Shown here in pieces: positions 44,705-55,821 of a stretch of DNA of 64,000 nucleotides (position 1 is the first letter of the stretch; the number at the start of each line of letters is the position of its first letter). The notes below the pieces were generated by a model. That model ran no database searches. It was given only the letters and a program-made list of their open reading frames with translations, and was not told the DNA's origin. The position numbers and the translations under genes were made by a program. This DNA comes from Campylobacteraceae bacterium (GTDB lineage: Bacteria; Campylobacterota; Campylobacteria; Campylobacterales; Campylobacteraceae): the NCBI GenBank assembly GCA_012519705.1, contig JAAYPR010000038.1:1-64000 (forward strand), in the 5' to 3' direction.

Positions 44705-45610
44705 TTATTTTTTGCTTGGTTTTTGTATGGCAACGATGACGCCACTTACAACGACCAAAATTATACCAAAAAAAGCTAATAAATCAGGCAAACTATCTCC
44801 CATAGCGATACCTATTATCAAAGTGAACAAAATATCCACGTAAGAAATCGCTGCGATTACCCCTGCTTTTTTGGTAGTTGCGTAAGCTTTAGTCATATAT
44901 GTTTGAAACATTAACCCACAAAGCCCCATCAAAACTATATAAATCCACATCTTTGGGGTTGGAACTATAAACTTTGCAAACAAAAAGTCAAGACTAGCTG
45001 GAACGTTAAAAAACTCAGCCACCAACATAAAAAGCATCGGCACAACAGTCCCTGTAAAAACGAAAGAAAAAATTATAAGTTTTGTATCGTAGTATTTTTT
45101 AAGCTCATACACGCTCATATAAGCAGCCGCTGCAAGTACTGCGTTTATAAGCCCTGTTAGGTCGTTTTTTGTAAAGCCGATATTTGGCTGCATTATACAA
45201 ACGATGCCCAAAAAACCGACAAATATCCCAACCCAAACCGAAGTACTAAGCCTCTCTTTAAAGAAAATCACCCCAAAAACAGCTACAAATATACTCGACA
45301 TCTTTGCAAAGGTAAATGACTCCGCAAGCCCCATCGTTGCGATGTTATAAAAAAGAGCAAGCATGGAAATAGTCCCAACTAACCCTCTTACAACGAGTAA
45401 AACCGGTCTTCCGCCTTTACTAACATGTCCAAATTTATAAATCGCCCACGCGACAATCGTAAGTCCTACTAAGTTTCTAAAAAACGCAACCTCAACGGAA
45501 CTCATCCCGCCAGCACTTAAGGCCTTGCCAAAAGCCCCTGTAAAGGCAAAAAACAAGGACGCGATAATCATATAATAGACGCCTAAATTTTTTCTAATTC
45601 TAGCTTTCAT
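44705..45610 (-). CDS. EamA/DMT-family transporter
   Basis: This is a 301-residue, ten-helix inner-membrane exporter with two EamA repeats, close to the protein encoded at 27072-27959 (shared blocks include VEVAFFRNLVGL against IEIVFFRNLVGI, ELKKYYDTK against ELRKYYDTR, and YMTKAYA). In Campylobacter a membrane protein also follows kdsA at this place, so this copy is probably the ancestral locus. The substrate is unknown. Confidence 0.87.
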   Translation of the reverse strand: MKARIRKNLGVYYMIIASLFFAFTGAFGKALSAGGMSSVEVAFFRNLVGLTIVAWAIYKFGHVSKGGRPVLLVVRGLVGTISMLALFYNIATMGLAESFTFAKMSSIFVAVFGVIFFKERLSTSVWVGIFVGFLGIVCIMQPNIGFTKNDLTGLINAVLAAAAYMSVYELKKYYDTKLIIFSFVFTGTVVPMLFMLVAEFFNVPASLDFLFAKFIVPTPKMWIYIVLMGLCGLMFQTYMTKAYATTKKAGVIAAISYVDILFTLIIGIAMGDSLPDLLAFFGIILVVVSGVIVAIQKPSKK

Positions 45611-45737
45611 AACTTCCCCATTCTTAAAAACGATATTTTAGTATATCTATGCTTTAATTTTACTCAAATTTAAATAAATTGGACAAAAAGAGTCTTTTTT
45701 AATGATATTTTAAATTCTCTTATTATAGAATTTTGAC

Positions 45738-46949
45738 ATGATGTTAAAACAATTAGCGAATAAACTTCTAAAAAGTAGAAAAAAAGAGCCATCCAGCACC
45801 CAAGAGCTTTTGAATTTACAAAGCCTAAATTTCAAAGCTCAAATTTTAGAAAAAATAGAGCTTTGGTATGCAAAAAGTGGCGACTTTAAGTTCTATGAAG
45901 CTCTAAAACTCAGCACCAAACTCTACTATGAAAAAAGCTTTGACTACAATTTTTCACTAAGCAAACATGACCTTGAGCGGATGTTTAAACTTATCTTTGA
46001 TGATGCAAAAGCAAGGCTTTATGATAGTGACAGAACCATAGATATCTTTTATAAATCGCTCTTTTTAAACATCCCAGCAGATGAAATTCCTTTCGTTACT
46101 AAACTAGATGAAAATCTGGAGTGCTGGATAGAAATGCAAAACCTACTTTTTAAAAAACTTGAGCTAAAGCCCATAAATACAGAGCCAGTTATCCATAAAT
46201 TTGGCAAACTTTTTAAAGAAAACTATCTTGATAAATTCTCGCTTATTACGCTATATCATCAAAAGTTAGAGTTTGCAAATAAAGTCTTTTTTGATCTAAT
46301 TTCCGAAGCTATAAACAAAGCAAACTATAGCTTAGCTGAGTTTGACGTTGAAAGACTTAGTAAAGAAGCTAGAATCCAACTTGTTTTTGAGATAAAAAAT
46401 AGCGGGGATTTAGAACTTTTAAAAGAGTATCTAAAGCTAAACTCCGCAGTTTTAAGAGAGTTTGAGTTCTGGTTTGAAAAACAGCTATTTTTAACAAACT
46501 CAAGGCTTTTACACAACACAAAAGATGAGTTTTATGACTTAGTTTTTGAAAGATACGCAAGCCACCCTTATGAAATTTACTCTCTAAACGCTCCACAGTC
46601 AAAGACGATTTTCAAAGAGTTTTTAAACAAAGCTTTGGATAAAACAGGCTATATAACTAAAAAAATGAGTGAAAATAATGGAATTATTTTACTTAAAAAC
46701 GAAGTAAATCCCGTATTTTTACAAAGCTTTATCTACAACACAAACGCTTGGTGTGCCACGTATTTGCACAACGCCATAACGGATGAAGAAAAAGAAAAAA
46801 TTAACAAAATCAAAGAAACCCTGCTCACCCTTGTGGTAAATGAGATGGATAACTACAGAGCAAAATGGCTCTTAAAAAAAGATGAAAACTTTGGCGAAAT
46901 GCTCTTTTATCAGCTTTTACCGATAGCTTTTTATAAGCTAAGTTTATGA
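45738..46949 (+). CDS. Conserved-looking protein of unknown function before der
   Basis: This 403-residue protein is predicted mainly alpha-helical, rich in Lys, Glu, Leu and Phe, without signal peptide or membrane segments. The first 25 residues are basic. No motif I recognise is present. It ends 50 bases before der on the same strand and is probably co-transcribed. The start [16 protein letters not shown] offers two adjacent ATG codons. Confidence 0.7.
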   Translation: MMLKQLANKLLKSRKKEPSSTQELLNLQSLNFKAQILEKIELWYAKSGDFKFYEALKLSTKLYYEKSFDYNFSLSKHDLERMFKLIFDDAKARLYDSDRTIDIFYKSLFLNIPADEIPFVTKLDENLECWIEMQNLLFKKLELKPINTEPVIHKFGKLFKENYLDKFSLITLYHQKLEFANKVFFDLISEAINKANYSLAEFDVERLSKEARIQLVFEIKNSGDLELLKEYLKLNSAVLREFEFWFEKQLFLTNSRLLHNTKDEFYDLVFERYASHPYEIYSLNAPQSKTIFKEFLNKALDKTGYITKKMSENNGIILLKNEVNPVFLQSFIYNTNAWCATYLHNAITDEEKEKINKIKETLLTLVVNEMDNYRAKWLLKKDENFGEMLFYQLLPIAFYKLSL

Positions 46950-46998
46950 AGCTTTTAAGTATAATGAAAACTCAAATTTTAAATCTAAGGAAAACTCT

Positions 46999-48375
46999 TT
47001 GCAAAAAGTCATCATCATAGGTCGCCCAAATGTCGGCAAAAGCTCACTTTTTAACCGCCTTGCAAACAGGCGTATAGCCATAACTAGCGATGTAAGTGGC
47101 ACTACAAGAGATACAAACAAAGTTGAAACTGAAATTTACGATAGAAACTGCACTCTCATAGATAGTGGTGGGCTTGATGATACAAGCGAACTTTTTAGAA
47201 ACGTTCAAAAAAAGACCCTTGAAGAAGCACAGCAAGCTGATATAATTTTGTTTATGGTAGATGGTAAACTAGCCCCTGATGATGAGGATAGAAGGATAGC
47301 CTACTCGCTTCTAAAACTTAAAAAACCACTACTTTTAATCATAAATAAAATAGATAACAAAAAAGATGAAGCTAGAAGCTTCGAGTTTAACGAGTTTGGC
47401 ATAAAAGAGATGGTACCAGCTTCTGTTAGCCATAACACCGGCATTGATGAGATAAGAGACTTTATCTATCCATATCTATCACCTAAAATCGAAGCTGATG
47501 AAGAAGAGTATTTTGAAGACTTTATCCAAAACTTTGATGATGATGGCGTGGAGAACTTCAGTGATAAAAACATAAGAGTTGGTATAGTAGGACGTGTAAA
47601 TGTCGGTAAATCAAGCCTTTTAAACGCTTTAGTAAAAGATGAAAGGAGCGTGGTAAGCGACATCGCTGGCACTACGATAGACCCTGTAAATGAAAGCTTT
47701 GTTTATGAGGATAGAGTTTTTGAGTTTGTAGATACTGCGGGCATTAGAAGGCGTTCAAAGATAGAAGGGATTGAAAAATTTGCACTTCACAGAACAAAAC
47801 AAGTTTTAGAAAACACAGATGTTGTTCTTCTAGTCCTTGATAGTAGCGAGCCTTTTACCGAACTAGATGAGAGGATAGCGGGACTTGCAAGTGAGTATAA
47901 TATCGGTATCATCATCGTTTTAAACAAATGGGAAGAGAAAAGCGAAAAAGAGTTTGATGAGATGTGTGCTTTAATCAAAGATAAATTTAAGTTTTTAAAC
48001 TACGCACCGATTATCAGCGTCTCAGCCCTTAGCGGAAAAAGAGTTCACAAACTCTACTCGCTCATCTTAGAAGTGTATGAAAACTTCACTCAAAAGCTAA
48101 AAACCTCTCGCCTTAATGAAGTGATAAAAGAAGCAACCATCACTCACCCGATCCCGCACGATAAAGGCAAAAGAGTTAAAATTTACTACGCTGTTCAGTA
48201 TGGTTTCGCACCACCAAGAATTGCCCTTGTTATGAATAGACCAAAAGCACTTCATTTTAGTTATAAAAGATATCTAACAAACCAGATAAGAAAAGAGTTT
48301 AAGCTTGAGGGCGTTCCGCTAATCTTAGTTCCAAGACTAAGGGGCGAAAAAGATGGCGATAGTGATGATGAATAA
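46999..48375 (+). CDS. der: Ribosome assembly GTPase Der (EngA)
   Basis: This is a 458-residue GTPase with two tandem G domains: GRPNVGKS (8-15), DSGG and NKID in the first; GRVNVGKS (about 196), DTAGIRRR and NKWE in the second. A C-terminal KH-like domain ends near [13 protein letters not shown]. It acts in 50S subunit maturation. The start is TTG, with AAGGA upstream. Campylobacter also orders der-aroK-trpS-serS. Confidence 0.96.
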   Translation: MQKVIIIGRPNVGKSSLFNRLANRRIAITSDVSGTTRDTNKVETEIYDRNCTLIDSGGLDDTSELFRNVQKKTLEEAQQADIILFMVDGKLAPDDEDRRIAYSLLKLKKPLLLIINKIDNKKDEARSFEFNEFGIKEMVPASVSHNTGIDEIRDFIYPYLSPKIEADEEEYFEDFIQNFDDDGVENFSDKNIRVGIVGRVNVGKSSLLNALVKDERSVVSDIAGTTIDPVNESFVYEDRVFEFVDTAGIRRRSKIEGIEKFALHRTKQVLENTDVVLLVLDSSEPFTELDERIAGLASEYNIGIIIVLNKWEEKSEKEFDEMCALIKDKFKFLNYAPIISVSALSGKRVHKLYSLILEVYENFTQKLKTSRLNEVIKEATITHPIPHDKGKRVKIYYAVQYGFAPPRIALVMNRPKALHFSYKRYLTNQIRKEFKLEGVPLILVPRLRGEKDGDSDDE

Positions 48376-48424
48376 AATTTCAGATAAAAAGCAAATTTAG
48401 TGAAGAGCAAAATTTAGATAAAGA

Positions 48425-48952
48425 ATGGAAATGAAAAAGAAAAATAACATTGTTTTAATAGGCTTTATGGGAGCTGGAAAAGGAACTGTGGCAAGAGCAC
48501 TTTACACTGAACTTGGACTTTTTCCAATAGACTGCGATGATATGATAGAAAGTGCCGCAAACAAAAAAATCAAAGATATTTTTGCAGATGATGGAGAGGC
48601 TAAATTTAGAGAAATGGAAGCTGATTTGGCTAAGTTTTTGTTTGACAATGTCGATAACAGCGTCATCTCAACTGGTGGTGGGTTTTACAAAACACCAAAT
48701 TTAAACAAACTTGGAACTATCATCTACCTAAAAGCAGAGTTTGACTATATAATTGATAGGATTAAAAGTAGTCCAAACGCAGAGAAAAAATTTGCAAAAA
48801 GACCGCTTTTAGCAAATTTAGATGAAGCTAGAAAACTTCACAACGAAAGAGATGAGAAATACGCTAAAAAGGCTGATTTTATAGTAGATGTGGCAAACAA
48901 AAAACCAAAAGAGATAGCAAAAGAGATAAAAAAACTAATAAAAGGAAAGTAA
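48425..48952 (+). CDS. aroK: Shikimate kinase
   Basis: This 175-residue enzyme phosphorylates shikimate in aromatic amino acid synthesis. It has DCDDMIE for shikimate binding (about 37-43), REMEADLAKF, STGGGF (about 79-84) and the lid RPLLAN. The P-loop reads GFMGAGKGT (13-21): glycine replaces the usual Ser/Thr directly after the lysine, with Thr one place later, as in adenylate kinases. The stop codon overlaps the trpS start by one base (TAATG). Confidence 0.92.
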   Translation: MEMKKKNNIVLIGFMGAGKGTVARALYTELGLFPIDCDDMIESAANKKIKDIFADDGEAKFREMEADLAKFLFDNVDNSVISTGGGFYKTPNLNKLGTIIYLKAEFDYIIDRIKSSPNAEKKFAKRPLLANLDEARKLHNERDEKYAKKADFIVDVANKKPKEIAKEIKKLIKGK

Positions 48953-49923
48953 TGAGAACTTTAACAGGACTTCAACCCTCAGGCAAACTTCATCTTGGAA
49001 ACTACTTTGCAAGTATAAAACCGATGGTTGATAGGCAAAACTCAAGCAATGATGAGATGTTTATGTTCATAGCAAACTACCACGCCATGACAAGTGTAAG
49101 CGATGCACACCTGCTTGCTGATAACACTTTCGAGGCGGCATGTGCGTTTTTAGCTTTAGGGATAGATCCAAAAAAAAGTATATTTTGGGTTCAAAGCGAT
49201 GTGAAAGAGACGCTTGAACTTTACTGGATACTTTCACAATACACACCAATGGGACTGCTTGAGAGAGCTCACGCTTATAAAGATAAGGTTGCAAAAGGCT
49301 TTGACACAAACCACGGACTTTTTAGTTACCCAGTTTTGATGGCGGCAGATATTTTACTATTTAACGCAAACTTTGTCCCCGTTGGCAAAGACCAAATTCA
49401 GCACGTTGAGATAGCTAGGGATGTGGCTTTGAAGTTTAACAACGCTCACGGAGACATCTTAACTCTGCCAGAAGCAAAGGTTGAGGAAAACATAGCTACC
49501 ATCCCAGGAACAGATGGTGCAAAGATGAGTAAAAGCTATGGAAATACAATCGATATCTTTGCTGATGCAAAAACTCTAAAAAAACAAACCAGCAAAATCG
49601 TAACTGATAGCACGCCTTTAGAAGAGCCAAAAGAGTGGGAAAACTGCAATGTCTATAAACTAGCTGAACTTTTCCTAGATGAGAGTGGCAAAACCGAACT
49701 TCAAGCTAGGTATAAAAAAGGTGGCGAGGGATACGGGCATTTTAAAATGTATCTGAATGAACTAGTTTGGGACTACTTTAAAGATGCAAGAGAGAAATTT
49801 GAGTACTACTCAAACAACAAAAACGAAGTTTATGAAATTTTAGACGAAGGTGCCAAAAAGGCTAAAGAGGTTGCTTCTAAAAATATGAAGATTATAAGAG
49901 AAGCAACTGGAATTTATAGATAA
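48952..49923 (+). CDS. trpS: Tryptophanyl-tRNA synthetase
   Basis: This is a 323-residue class I synthetase. The HIGH-type motif is HLGN (GLQPSGKLHLGNYF, 6-19) and the KMSKS motif is GAKMSKSYGN (about 193-202), with the tryptophan-site stretch PVLMAADILLFNANFVPVGKDQ between. It charges tRNA-Trp and is coupled to aroK. Confidence 0.97.
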   Translation: MRTLTGLQPSGKLHLGNYFASIKPMVDRQNSSNDEMFMFIANYHAMTSVSDAHLLADNTFEAACAFLALGIDPKKSIFWVQSDVKETLELYWILSQYTPMGLLERAHAYKDKVAKGFDTNHGLFSYPVLMAADILLFNANFVPVGKDQIQHVEIARDVALKFNNAHGDILTLPEAKVEENIATIPGTDGAKMSKSYGNTIDIFADAKTLKKQTSKIVTDSTPLEEPKEWENCNVYKLAELFLDESGKTELQARYKKGGEGYGHFKMYLNELVWDYFKDAREKFEYYSNNKNEVYEILDEGAKKAKEVASKNMKIIREATGIYR

Positions 49924-49945
49924 AAATTTAAATAAAAGGAAAAAA

Positions 49946-50368
49946 ATGCAAGCGATTTACCAATACGTCCAAGTAGTTCATCTATTTTTTGCAACTATTT
50001 TTGTGGGATATCTGTTTTTTTATGTTGTTATGTTAAATTTAGCGGCAAAAAAAGCTGGCTCTGAAACAGTGCAGAAAATAAAAGACGCTATTGACTCGGC
50101 TGGAACTAAACTACTTTTTAGTTTGGCTTTAATTTTAGTGCTAACTGGTGGTATGATGATGAGTAGCTGGGTAAATAGCGATATAGGCTATTTTGCTACA
50201 ACTCTACAAAAACTTTTCATGCTAAAAGTTCTTTTAGGTTTTGCGATACTTATCTTGATAACCATAAATTTAGTTAAAAAAGACATTCTTAAAAACTATC
50301 ACAAACACGCTCTTATAGCGTCTCTTGTTGTTGTGCTTCTTGCAAAACTTATGTTTATGATACCTTAA
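49946..50368 (+). CDS. Four-helix membrane protein, CopD-like
   Basis: This 140-residue protein has four hydrophobic helices. The first contains VHLFFATIFVGYLFF, with a histidine placed as in CopD/heme-binding integral membrane families, and another histidine pair lies at NYHKHAL before helix 4. The exact role is unknown. It is wedged between trpS and serS with 22 and 9 bases on either side, so it shares their transcript. Confidence 0.7.
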   Translation: MQAIYQYVQVVHLFFATIFVGYLFFYVVMLNLAAKKAGSETVQKIKDAIDSAGTKLLFSLALILVLTGGMMMSSWVNSDIGYFATTLQKLFMLKVLLGFAILILITINLVKKDILKNYHKHALIASLVVVLLAKLMFMIP

Positions 50369-51619
<1,251 letters not shown>

Positions 51620-51620
51620 T

Positions 51621-51649
51621 TAAATTTAGGGGTTTATCCCCTAAATTTA
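51621..51649. terminator. Bidirectional hairpin between serS and the phosphodiesterase gene
   Basis: A twelve-base-pair stem TAAATTTAGGGG / CCCCTAAATTTA with a five-base loop fills the gap between two convergent genes and overlaps the stop codon of the second. A clear T-run is missing. Confidence 0.6.
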
Positions 51650-52459
51650 TAAAGAAAAGTCAAAAGGCTGGATGTCCATAAAGTCATGGTAGTGAACCAT
51701 GATATTTGGCTCTTCGCCCTCTTCTAAATTTTCATCGATTAAAACTATACTGTACTGTGGCTCTTCATAAGTGCAAATTTCATAACTGCTTTTAAAGTCA
51801 AGCTTTACTTGATGGCTAATCCCTCTAAGACTAGAAAACGATATCCCGCCCCAGTTTCCTGCAAGTGGGCGATGATAATGCCCAAAGAAAATGTGTCTAA
51901 CATTTCCATGCTCTTTTAGAAGTTTTTGGATTTCCAAACTCTCATTTTTACATATTCTAAGCCTATCCATACTATGAAGCCCTGTATTAAATGGTGCGTG
52001 GTGGATAGAGATAAAAACTTTTTTATTTTTATAGTACTCAAGTTGCTCTCTTAGCCAAGCTTGTCTTTTTTTACAGTACTCTCCTGCGTGAGTTCCCTCT
52101 TTTTTACTATCAAGGATAAGTAAAACTGAGTTATCTTTTAGCTCAACTGCTTGCTGGATAAAGCCGTTTTCATCAGCTTTTGCTCCTTTTAAAATAGCAA
52201 GTGCATTTTTTCTATTATCATGGTTTCCTATAGTAAATAAAACTGGGATTTTAAGCTTACTTAAATCACTCATCAAGTACTCATAAGCCCCGAGTTTACC
52301 CTCATGAGCTAAGTCTCCAGTTAGAAGCAAAAAGTCGGCATCATCATGAAGCTCATTTATACTTTTAATCGCTTCTTTCATAATCAAAGCTGGCTCTCTG
52401 TAATGAATCGCCTCACCTCTTTCCCCATAATGGATATCAGTCATATGTATTATCTTCAA
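51647..52459 (-). CDS. Class III metallophosphoesterase (CpdA/GpdQ-like)
   Basis: This is a 270-residue binuclear-metal phosphodiesterase. All metal motifs are present: TDIHYG (7-12), LLTGDLAHEG (about 45), GNHDNR (about 78), SIHHAPFN (about 152) and GHYHRPLAG (about 198). Relatives hydrolyse cyclic nucleotides or glycerophosphodiesters. It is the last gene of a Ugp/Mal-type ABC operon, which favours a nutritional role in splitting an imported phosphodiester (inference), although cAMP hydrolysis is not excluded. Confidence 0.85.
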   Translation of the reverse strand: MKIIHMTDIHYGERGEAIHYREPALIMKEAIKSINELHDDADFLLLTGDLAHEGKLGAYEYLMSDLSKLKIPVLFTIGNHDNRKNALAILKGAKADENGFIQQAVELKDNSVLLILDSKKEGTHAGEYCKKRQAWLREQLEYYKNKKVFISIHHAPFNTGLHSMDRLRICKNESLEIQKLLKEHGNVRHIFFGHYHRPLAGNWGGISFSSLRGISHQVKLDFKSSYEICTYEEPQYSIVLIDENLEEGEEPNIMVHYHDFMDIQPFDFSL

Positions 52460-52477
52460 ATTCTCTCCTTAAAATTT

Positions 52478-52499
52478 GAGCCTGCCTTATGGCAGACTC
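52478..52499 (-). promoter_or_regulatory. Intercistronic hairpin before the phosphodiesterase gene
   Basis: Stem GAG-CTGCC / GGCAG-CTC with one internal mismatch and an ATAA loop sits between the binding-protein stop and the phosphodiesterase ribosome site (AAGGAG). In transcription direction it is followed by an AT-rich AAATTTTAAGG stretch. It may lower expression of the last gene. Confidence 0.5.
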
Positions 52500-52512
52500 G
52501 CAAAATGTAAGC

Positions 52513-53724
52513 TTATGGAAGTAGAGCGTTAACTTTTTCTACTACTTCTTCTAAAACTTTATCATGATCTTTTCTCTCGCCTGTAAATAGTGCGATTGAG
52601 TAGTTGTATATGATATCAGCCGCTTTTAGAGCATTATCACCTGGCAGTGTTGGCCATGGCCCCATTAAGTCTAGCTGCGATGGTGCAACTTGTTGATTTG
52701 GGTTTTTAACATAAAAATCAGCTAAAGTCTCTTCAGTGAGCTTGTTAACAGACATATATCCGGTATATTGTGGAATGTAAGCGTTGCCTATTTTTCCAGT
52801 TACATACTTGATATATTTTAGAGCGGCATCTCTGTTTTTATCGCTTGTTAGCATAGCAATACTTCCGCCAACAGGAAGTTGACCGTTTTCTTTTACGCCT
52901 GGGAATTTATGAGCTCTCATCTCAAAGTTGTTTCCAACTGCTTTTTCAAGACTTACTAAAGCAGCTGAAGATGCTACATAAACACCTATATTTCCTGCTG
53001 CGAAAGATTGTTTAGCACTATTATCGCTTATCGCTGGTGCACCAGCAACAGTATTAAACTCAGACATTAGTTTATAAACTTCTTTTCCTATCTCGTTGTT
53101 AAATCCGATTTTACCATCCTTAACAAACTCTCCGCCATAGCTCATAATAAGTGCCATTTGAAGCCAACTACCAGTATATTCTGCAAAGTAAAAGCCGTGT
53201 TTTCCATCGATTTTTCTTATAGCGTTTGATAGTTCAAAAGCCTCTTCCCAAGTTGATGGAAGCTCTTTGTTCCATCCAGCTTGTTTTACTAAGTCCATGT
53301 TATAGTAAACTACTGGAAGGCTTGCTGCGAAAGGAACAGCGTAAATTGTGCCATCTATTGTAGTTGGTCTAAACATCTCTTTTGTAAAACCATCTTTAAC
53401 ATCCTCTTCTGTAAAATACTCATTTAAAGGAAGTGGAATTTCTTTACTTTTCATAGTATCAAGATAGTTAAAGCTAATGAAAGCAACATCAGGAAGTTTG
53501 TTTACAACTTTTTCTCTTAGAAGCTTAGCAGCGTTGTCTTCATAGGTTACTGTTGGGTTTTGAAGCTTTATAGTAATGTCTGGGTTTTCCTTTTCAAACT
53601 CCTCTTTTAGCTTCTCTTGAAGTTCTGTAAACCACGCATAAGTATATGATACTGTTAATTCTGTTTTTGCAAAAGCTCCAGTAATTAGTGCACCAGCTAG
53701 TGCTAGTTTTAGTAAATTTTTCAT
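52513..53724 (-). CDS. ABC transporter substrate-binding protein (UgpB/MalE-like), paralogue 1
   Basis: This is a 403-residue family 1 solute-binding protein with signal peptide MKNLLKLALAGALITGAFA. Domain landmarks are EEFEKENPDITIKLQNPTVTYEDNAAKLLREKV, AVPFAASLPVVYYNMDLVKQAGW, STWEEAFELS and GSIAMLTSDKNRDAALKYIKYVTG. The stretch TGYMSVNKLTEETLADFYVKNPNQQ resembles the same part of E. coli UgpB. Ligands of the family are sugars or glycerol-phosphate esters. Confidence 0.85.
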   Translation of the reverse strand: MKNLLKLALAGALITGAFAKTELTVSYTYAWFTELQEKLKEEFEKENPDITIKLQNPTVTYEDNAAKLLREKVVNKLPDVAFISFNYLDTMKSKEIPLPLNEYFTEEDVKDGFTKEMFRPTTIDGTIYAVPFAASLPVVYYNMDLVKQAGWNKELPSTWEEAFELSNAIRKIDGKHGFYFAEYTGSWLQMALIMSYGGEFVKDGKIGFNNEIGKEVYKLMSEFNTVAGAPAISDNSAKQSFAAGNIGVYVASSAALVSLEKAVGNNFEMRAHKFPGVKENGQLPVGGSIAMLTSDKNRDAALKYIKYVTGKIGNAYIPQYTGYMSVNKLTEETLADFYVKNPNQQVAPSQLDLMGPWPTLPGDNALKAADIIYNYSIALFTGERKDHDKVLEEVVEKVNALLP

Positions 53725-53747
53725 TTCATCTCCTTTTTGTAGTTGGT

Positions 53748-54968
53748 TTATAAAATTTTATTGATTTTATCAGTTGCTTCTTGCAAAGCACCTTTATAGT
53801 CTGTTATCTCGCCTCTCATAATTCCCTCAACATAGTTTCTTAGGATATCTATAGCTTTTATTGAGTTATCCCCTGGGAAACTTGGCCATGGTCCCATGAT
53901 ATCTGCTTGAGCAGGAGCGGCTTGTTGATTTGGGTTTTTAGCATAGAACTCTTTTAAGTTTTCTTGAGCCAGCTTATTTACAGGCATATAACCAGTGTGT
54001 TTTACGATGATTGTATTTCCATGCTCACCTGAAATGTATTTGATATATTTCATAGCGGCATCTTGCTTTTCTTTTGTAGATGCTGTGAGCATAGCAACGC
54101 TACCACCAACAGGAAGTTTACCACCCTCTTTTACACCTGGGAAAATGCTAGTTTTTAGTTCAAATTTATTAGCTATTCCCTCTTCTTTTGTGCTTAGACC
54201 CGCAGAAGAAGCTACCATTATCCCTAAATTTCCAGCAAAGAATGATTTGTTAGCATTTGAGATATTATAGTTTGGCATTTTGCCTAGACTATACATCTCA
54301 TGAAGCTTTTGGTTTGCCCAAAGTCCGATTTCGTTATTAAATCCAACTTTTCCGTTTTCATCTGTTAAGCTTCCACCTTGACTCATGATAAGAGCGATAT
54401 ATAGCCAGTTATCGTTTCCGTTGTCAAAATACATCCCCTCTTTGCCGTCAAGCTTGCTTATCATAGCAGATAGTTCAAAAAGCTCTTCCCATGTTGTAGG
54501 AAGCTCTTTGTCCCAACCAGCTTGTCTTACTAAATCCATGTTGTAGTAAGTGATAGGAAGACTTGCAACAAAAGGAACACCGTAAATCTTACCATCAATG
54601 ATAGCTGGGTTTAGCATCTCTTTTGTAAAGCCTTTTTTAGCATCCTCTTCAGTAAAAAACTCATCTAACTGAACTGGAACATCTCTTAAATGAAGTGGTC
54701 CAAGGTTGCTAAAGCTGACAAAAGCGATATCTGGAAGTTGTTTGATGATTTTTTCTCTCATCAGTTTAGCAGAACCTTCATTATATGTAGGTGTTGCAAC
54801 TCTTAAGTTTACTTTTATACCTGGGTTTTCTTTTTCAAAGTTTTCAATGAGCTCTTTGTGAAGTGGCTCAAACCAACCTAGTGAATAAGAAATGTCTATC
54901 GTAACGTCTTTTGCTGATAAGCTCGTTACGAAACCTAAAGCTACAATAAATTTTAAAAATTTACGCAT
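53748..54968 (-). CDS. ABC transporter substrate-binding protein (UgpB/MalE-like), paralogue 2
   Basis: This 406-residue protein is the tandem paralogue of the preceding entry and is transcribed before it. Shared segments include KLMREKI against KLLREKV, VPFVASLPITYYNMDLVRQAGWDKELPTTWEE and KHTGYMPVNKL. The signal peptide is MRKFLKFIVALGFVTSLSA. Sequence divergence in the middle third suggests a different ligand range for the same membrane complex. Confidence 0.85.
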   Translation of the reverse strand: MRKFLKFIVALGFVTSLSAKDVTIDISYSLGWFEPLHKELIENFEKENPGIKVNLRVATPTYNEGSAKLMREKIIKQLPDIAFVSFSNLGPLHLRDVPVQLDEFFTEEDAKKGFTKEMLNPAIIDGKIYGVPFVASLPITYYNMDLVRQAGWDKELPTTWEELFELSAMISKLDGKEGMYFDNGNDNWLYIALIMSQGGSLTDENGKVGFNNEIGLWANQKLHEMYSLGKMPNYNISNANKSFFAGNLGIMVASSAGLSTKEEGIANKFELKTSIFPGVKEGGKLPVGGSVAMLTASTKEKQDAAMKYIKYISGEHGNTIIVKHTGYMPVNKLAQENLKEFYAKNPNQQAAPAQADIMGPWPSFPGDNSIKAIDILRNYVEGIMRGEITDYKGALQEATDKINKIL

Positions 54969-54993
54969 ATTTTTCTCCTTTTATTAAGATTAA

Positions 54994-55821
54994 TTATTTT
55001 ATACCTGTATTTGTGATACCTTCAACAAACTTTCTTTGCATAGCTAAAAACGCTATTATCAAAGGAAGTATGATGATAGTAGCAGCCGCCATAAGTGGGC
55101 CGTAGCTGTTTCCAGCCTCATCATTTTTAAACGCTACAACTCCCAACGGCGGTGTGAAAAGCTCTTCTGAACTTAGCACGATAAGTGGCCAGAAGTAGTC
55201 GTTCCAGTGAGCCACTATAGAAAATATCCCAAATGAAACAAGGGCTGGAATTGTCGTAGGAAGCATTATCTTCCAAACTATCGCAAACTCACTATATCCA
55301 TCCATCCTAGCGGCGTGGATTAAGTCATCTGGAACTGAGTTAAAAAACTGCCTTATTAAAAATATCCCAAACACTGAAATCGTAAATGGTGCTATAAGTC
55401 CCGCATAAGTATCTAAAAATCCAAATTTATACATCAAAATATAAAGTGGAACTGAGATGGCTTGAGGCGGTATCAAAAGACAAGCCACAACCACTATCAA
55501 AAGAAAATCTTTTCCTATAAATTTATGTTTAGCTAGTGCGTAAGCACAAGGAAAAGCAACTAAAACTTGAGTGAAAAATATCATCAAAGTTACAAAAACA
55601 CCATTTAGTAAAAACCTTAAAAGTGGTGTTGCTTTAAAAGCTTCTATATAGTTAGCAAAGCCAACTGAGTTTACAGGGAAAAACAAAAGCTCATTTGAGA
55701 AAATTTCATACTCAGGCTTAAAGCTAGTTAGAACCATCCAAATAAATGGAAACAGAAAAAGCAAAGAAAATGACAACAAAAAAACGTGTCTAAAAATAGA
55801 AAAAAAGCTTATCTTTTTCAT
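54994..55821 (-). CDS. ABC transporter permease (UgpE/MalG-like)
   Basis: This 275-residue permease has six helices and the EAA loop HAARMDGYSEFAIVWKIMLPTTIPALVSFGIF (about 165-195). An N-terminal helix is followed by WMVLTSFKPEYEIFS, the typical MalG start. Its start codon overlaps the partner permease stop by one base. Confidence 0.92.
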   Translation of the reverse strand: MKKISFFSIFRHVFLLSFSLLFLFPFIWMVLTSFKPEYEIFSNELLFFPVNSVGFANYIEAFKATPLLRFLLNGVFVTLMIFFTQVLVAFPCAYALAKHKFIGKDFLLIVVVACLLIPPQAISVPLYILMYKFGFLDTYAGLIAPFTISVFGIFLIRQFFNSVPDDLIHAARMDGYSEFAIVWKIMLPTTIPALVSFGIFSIVAHWNDYFWPLIVLSSEELFTPPLGVVAFKNDEAGNSYGPLMAAATIIILPLIIAFLAMQRKFVEGITNTGIK

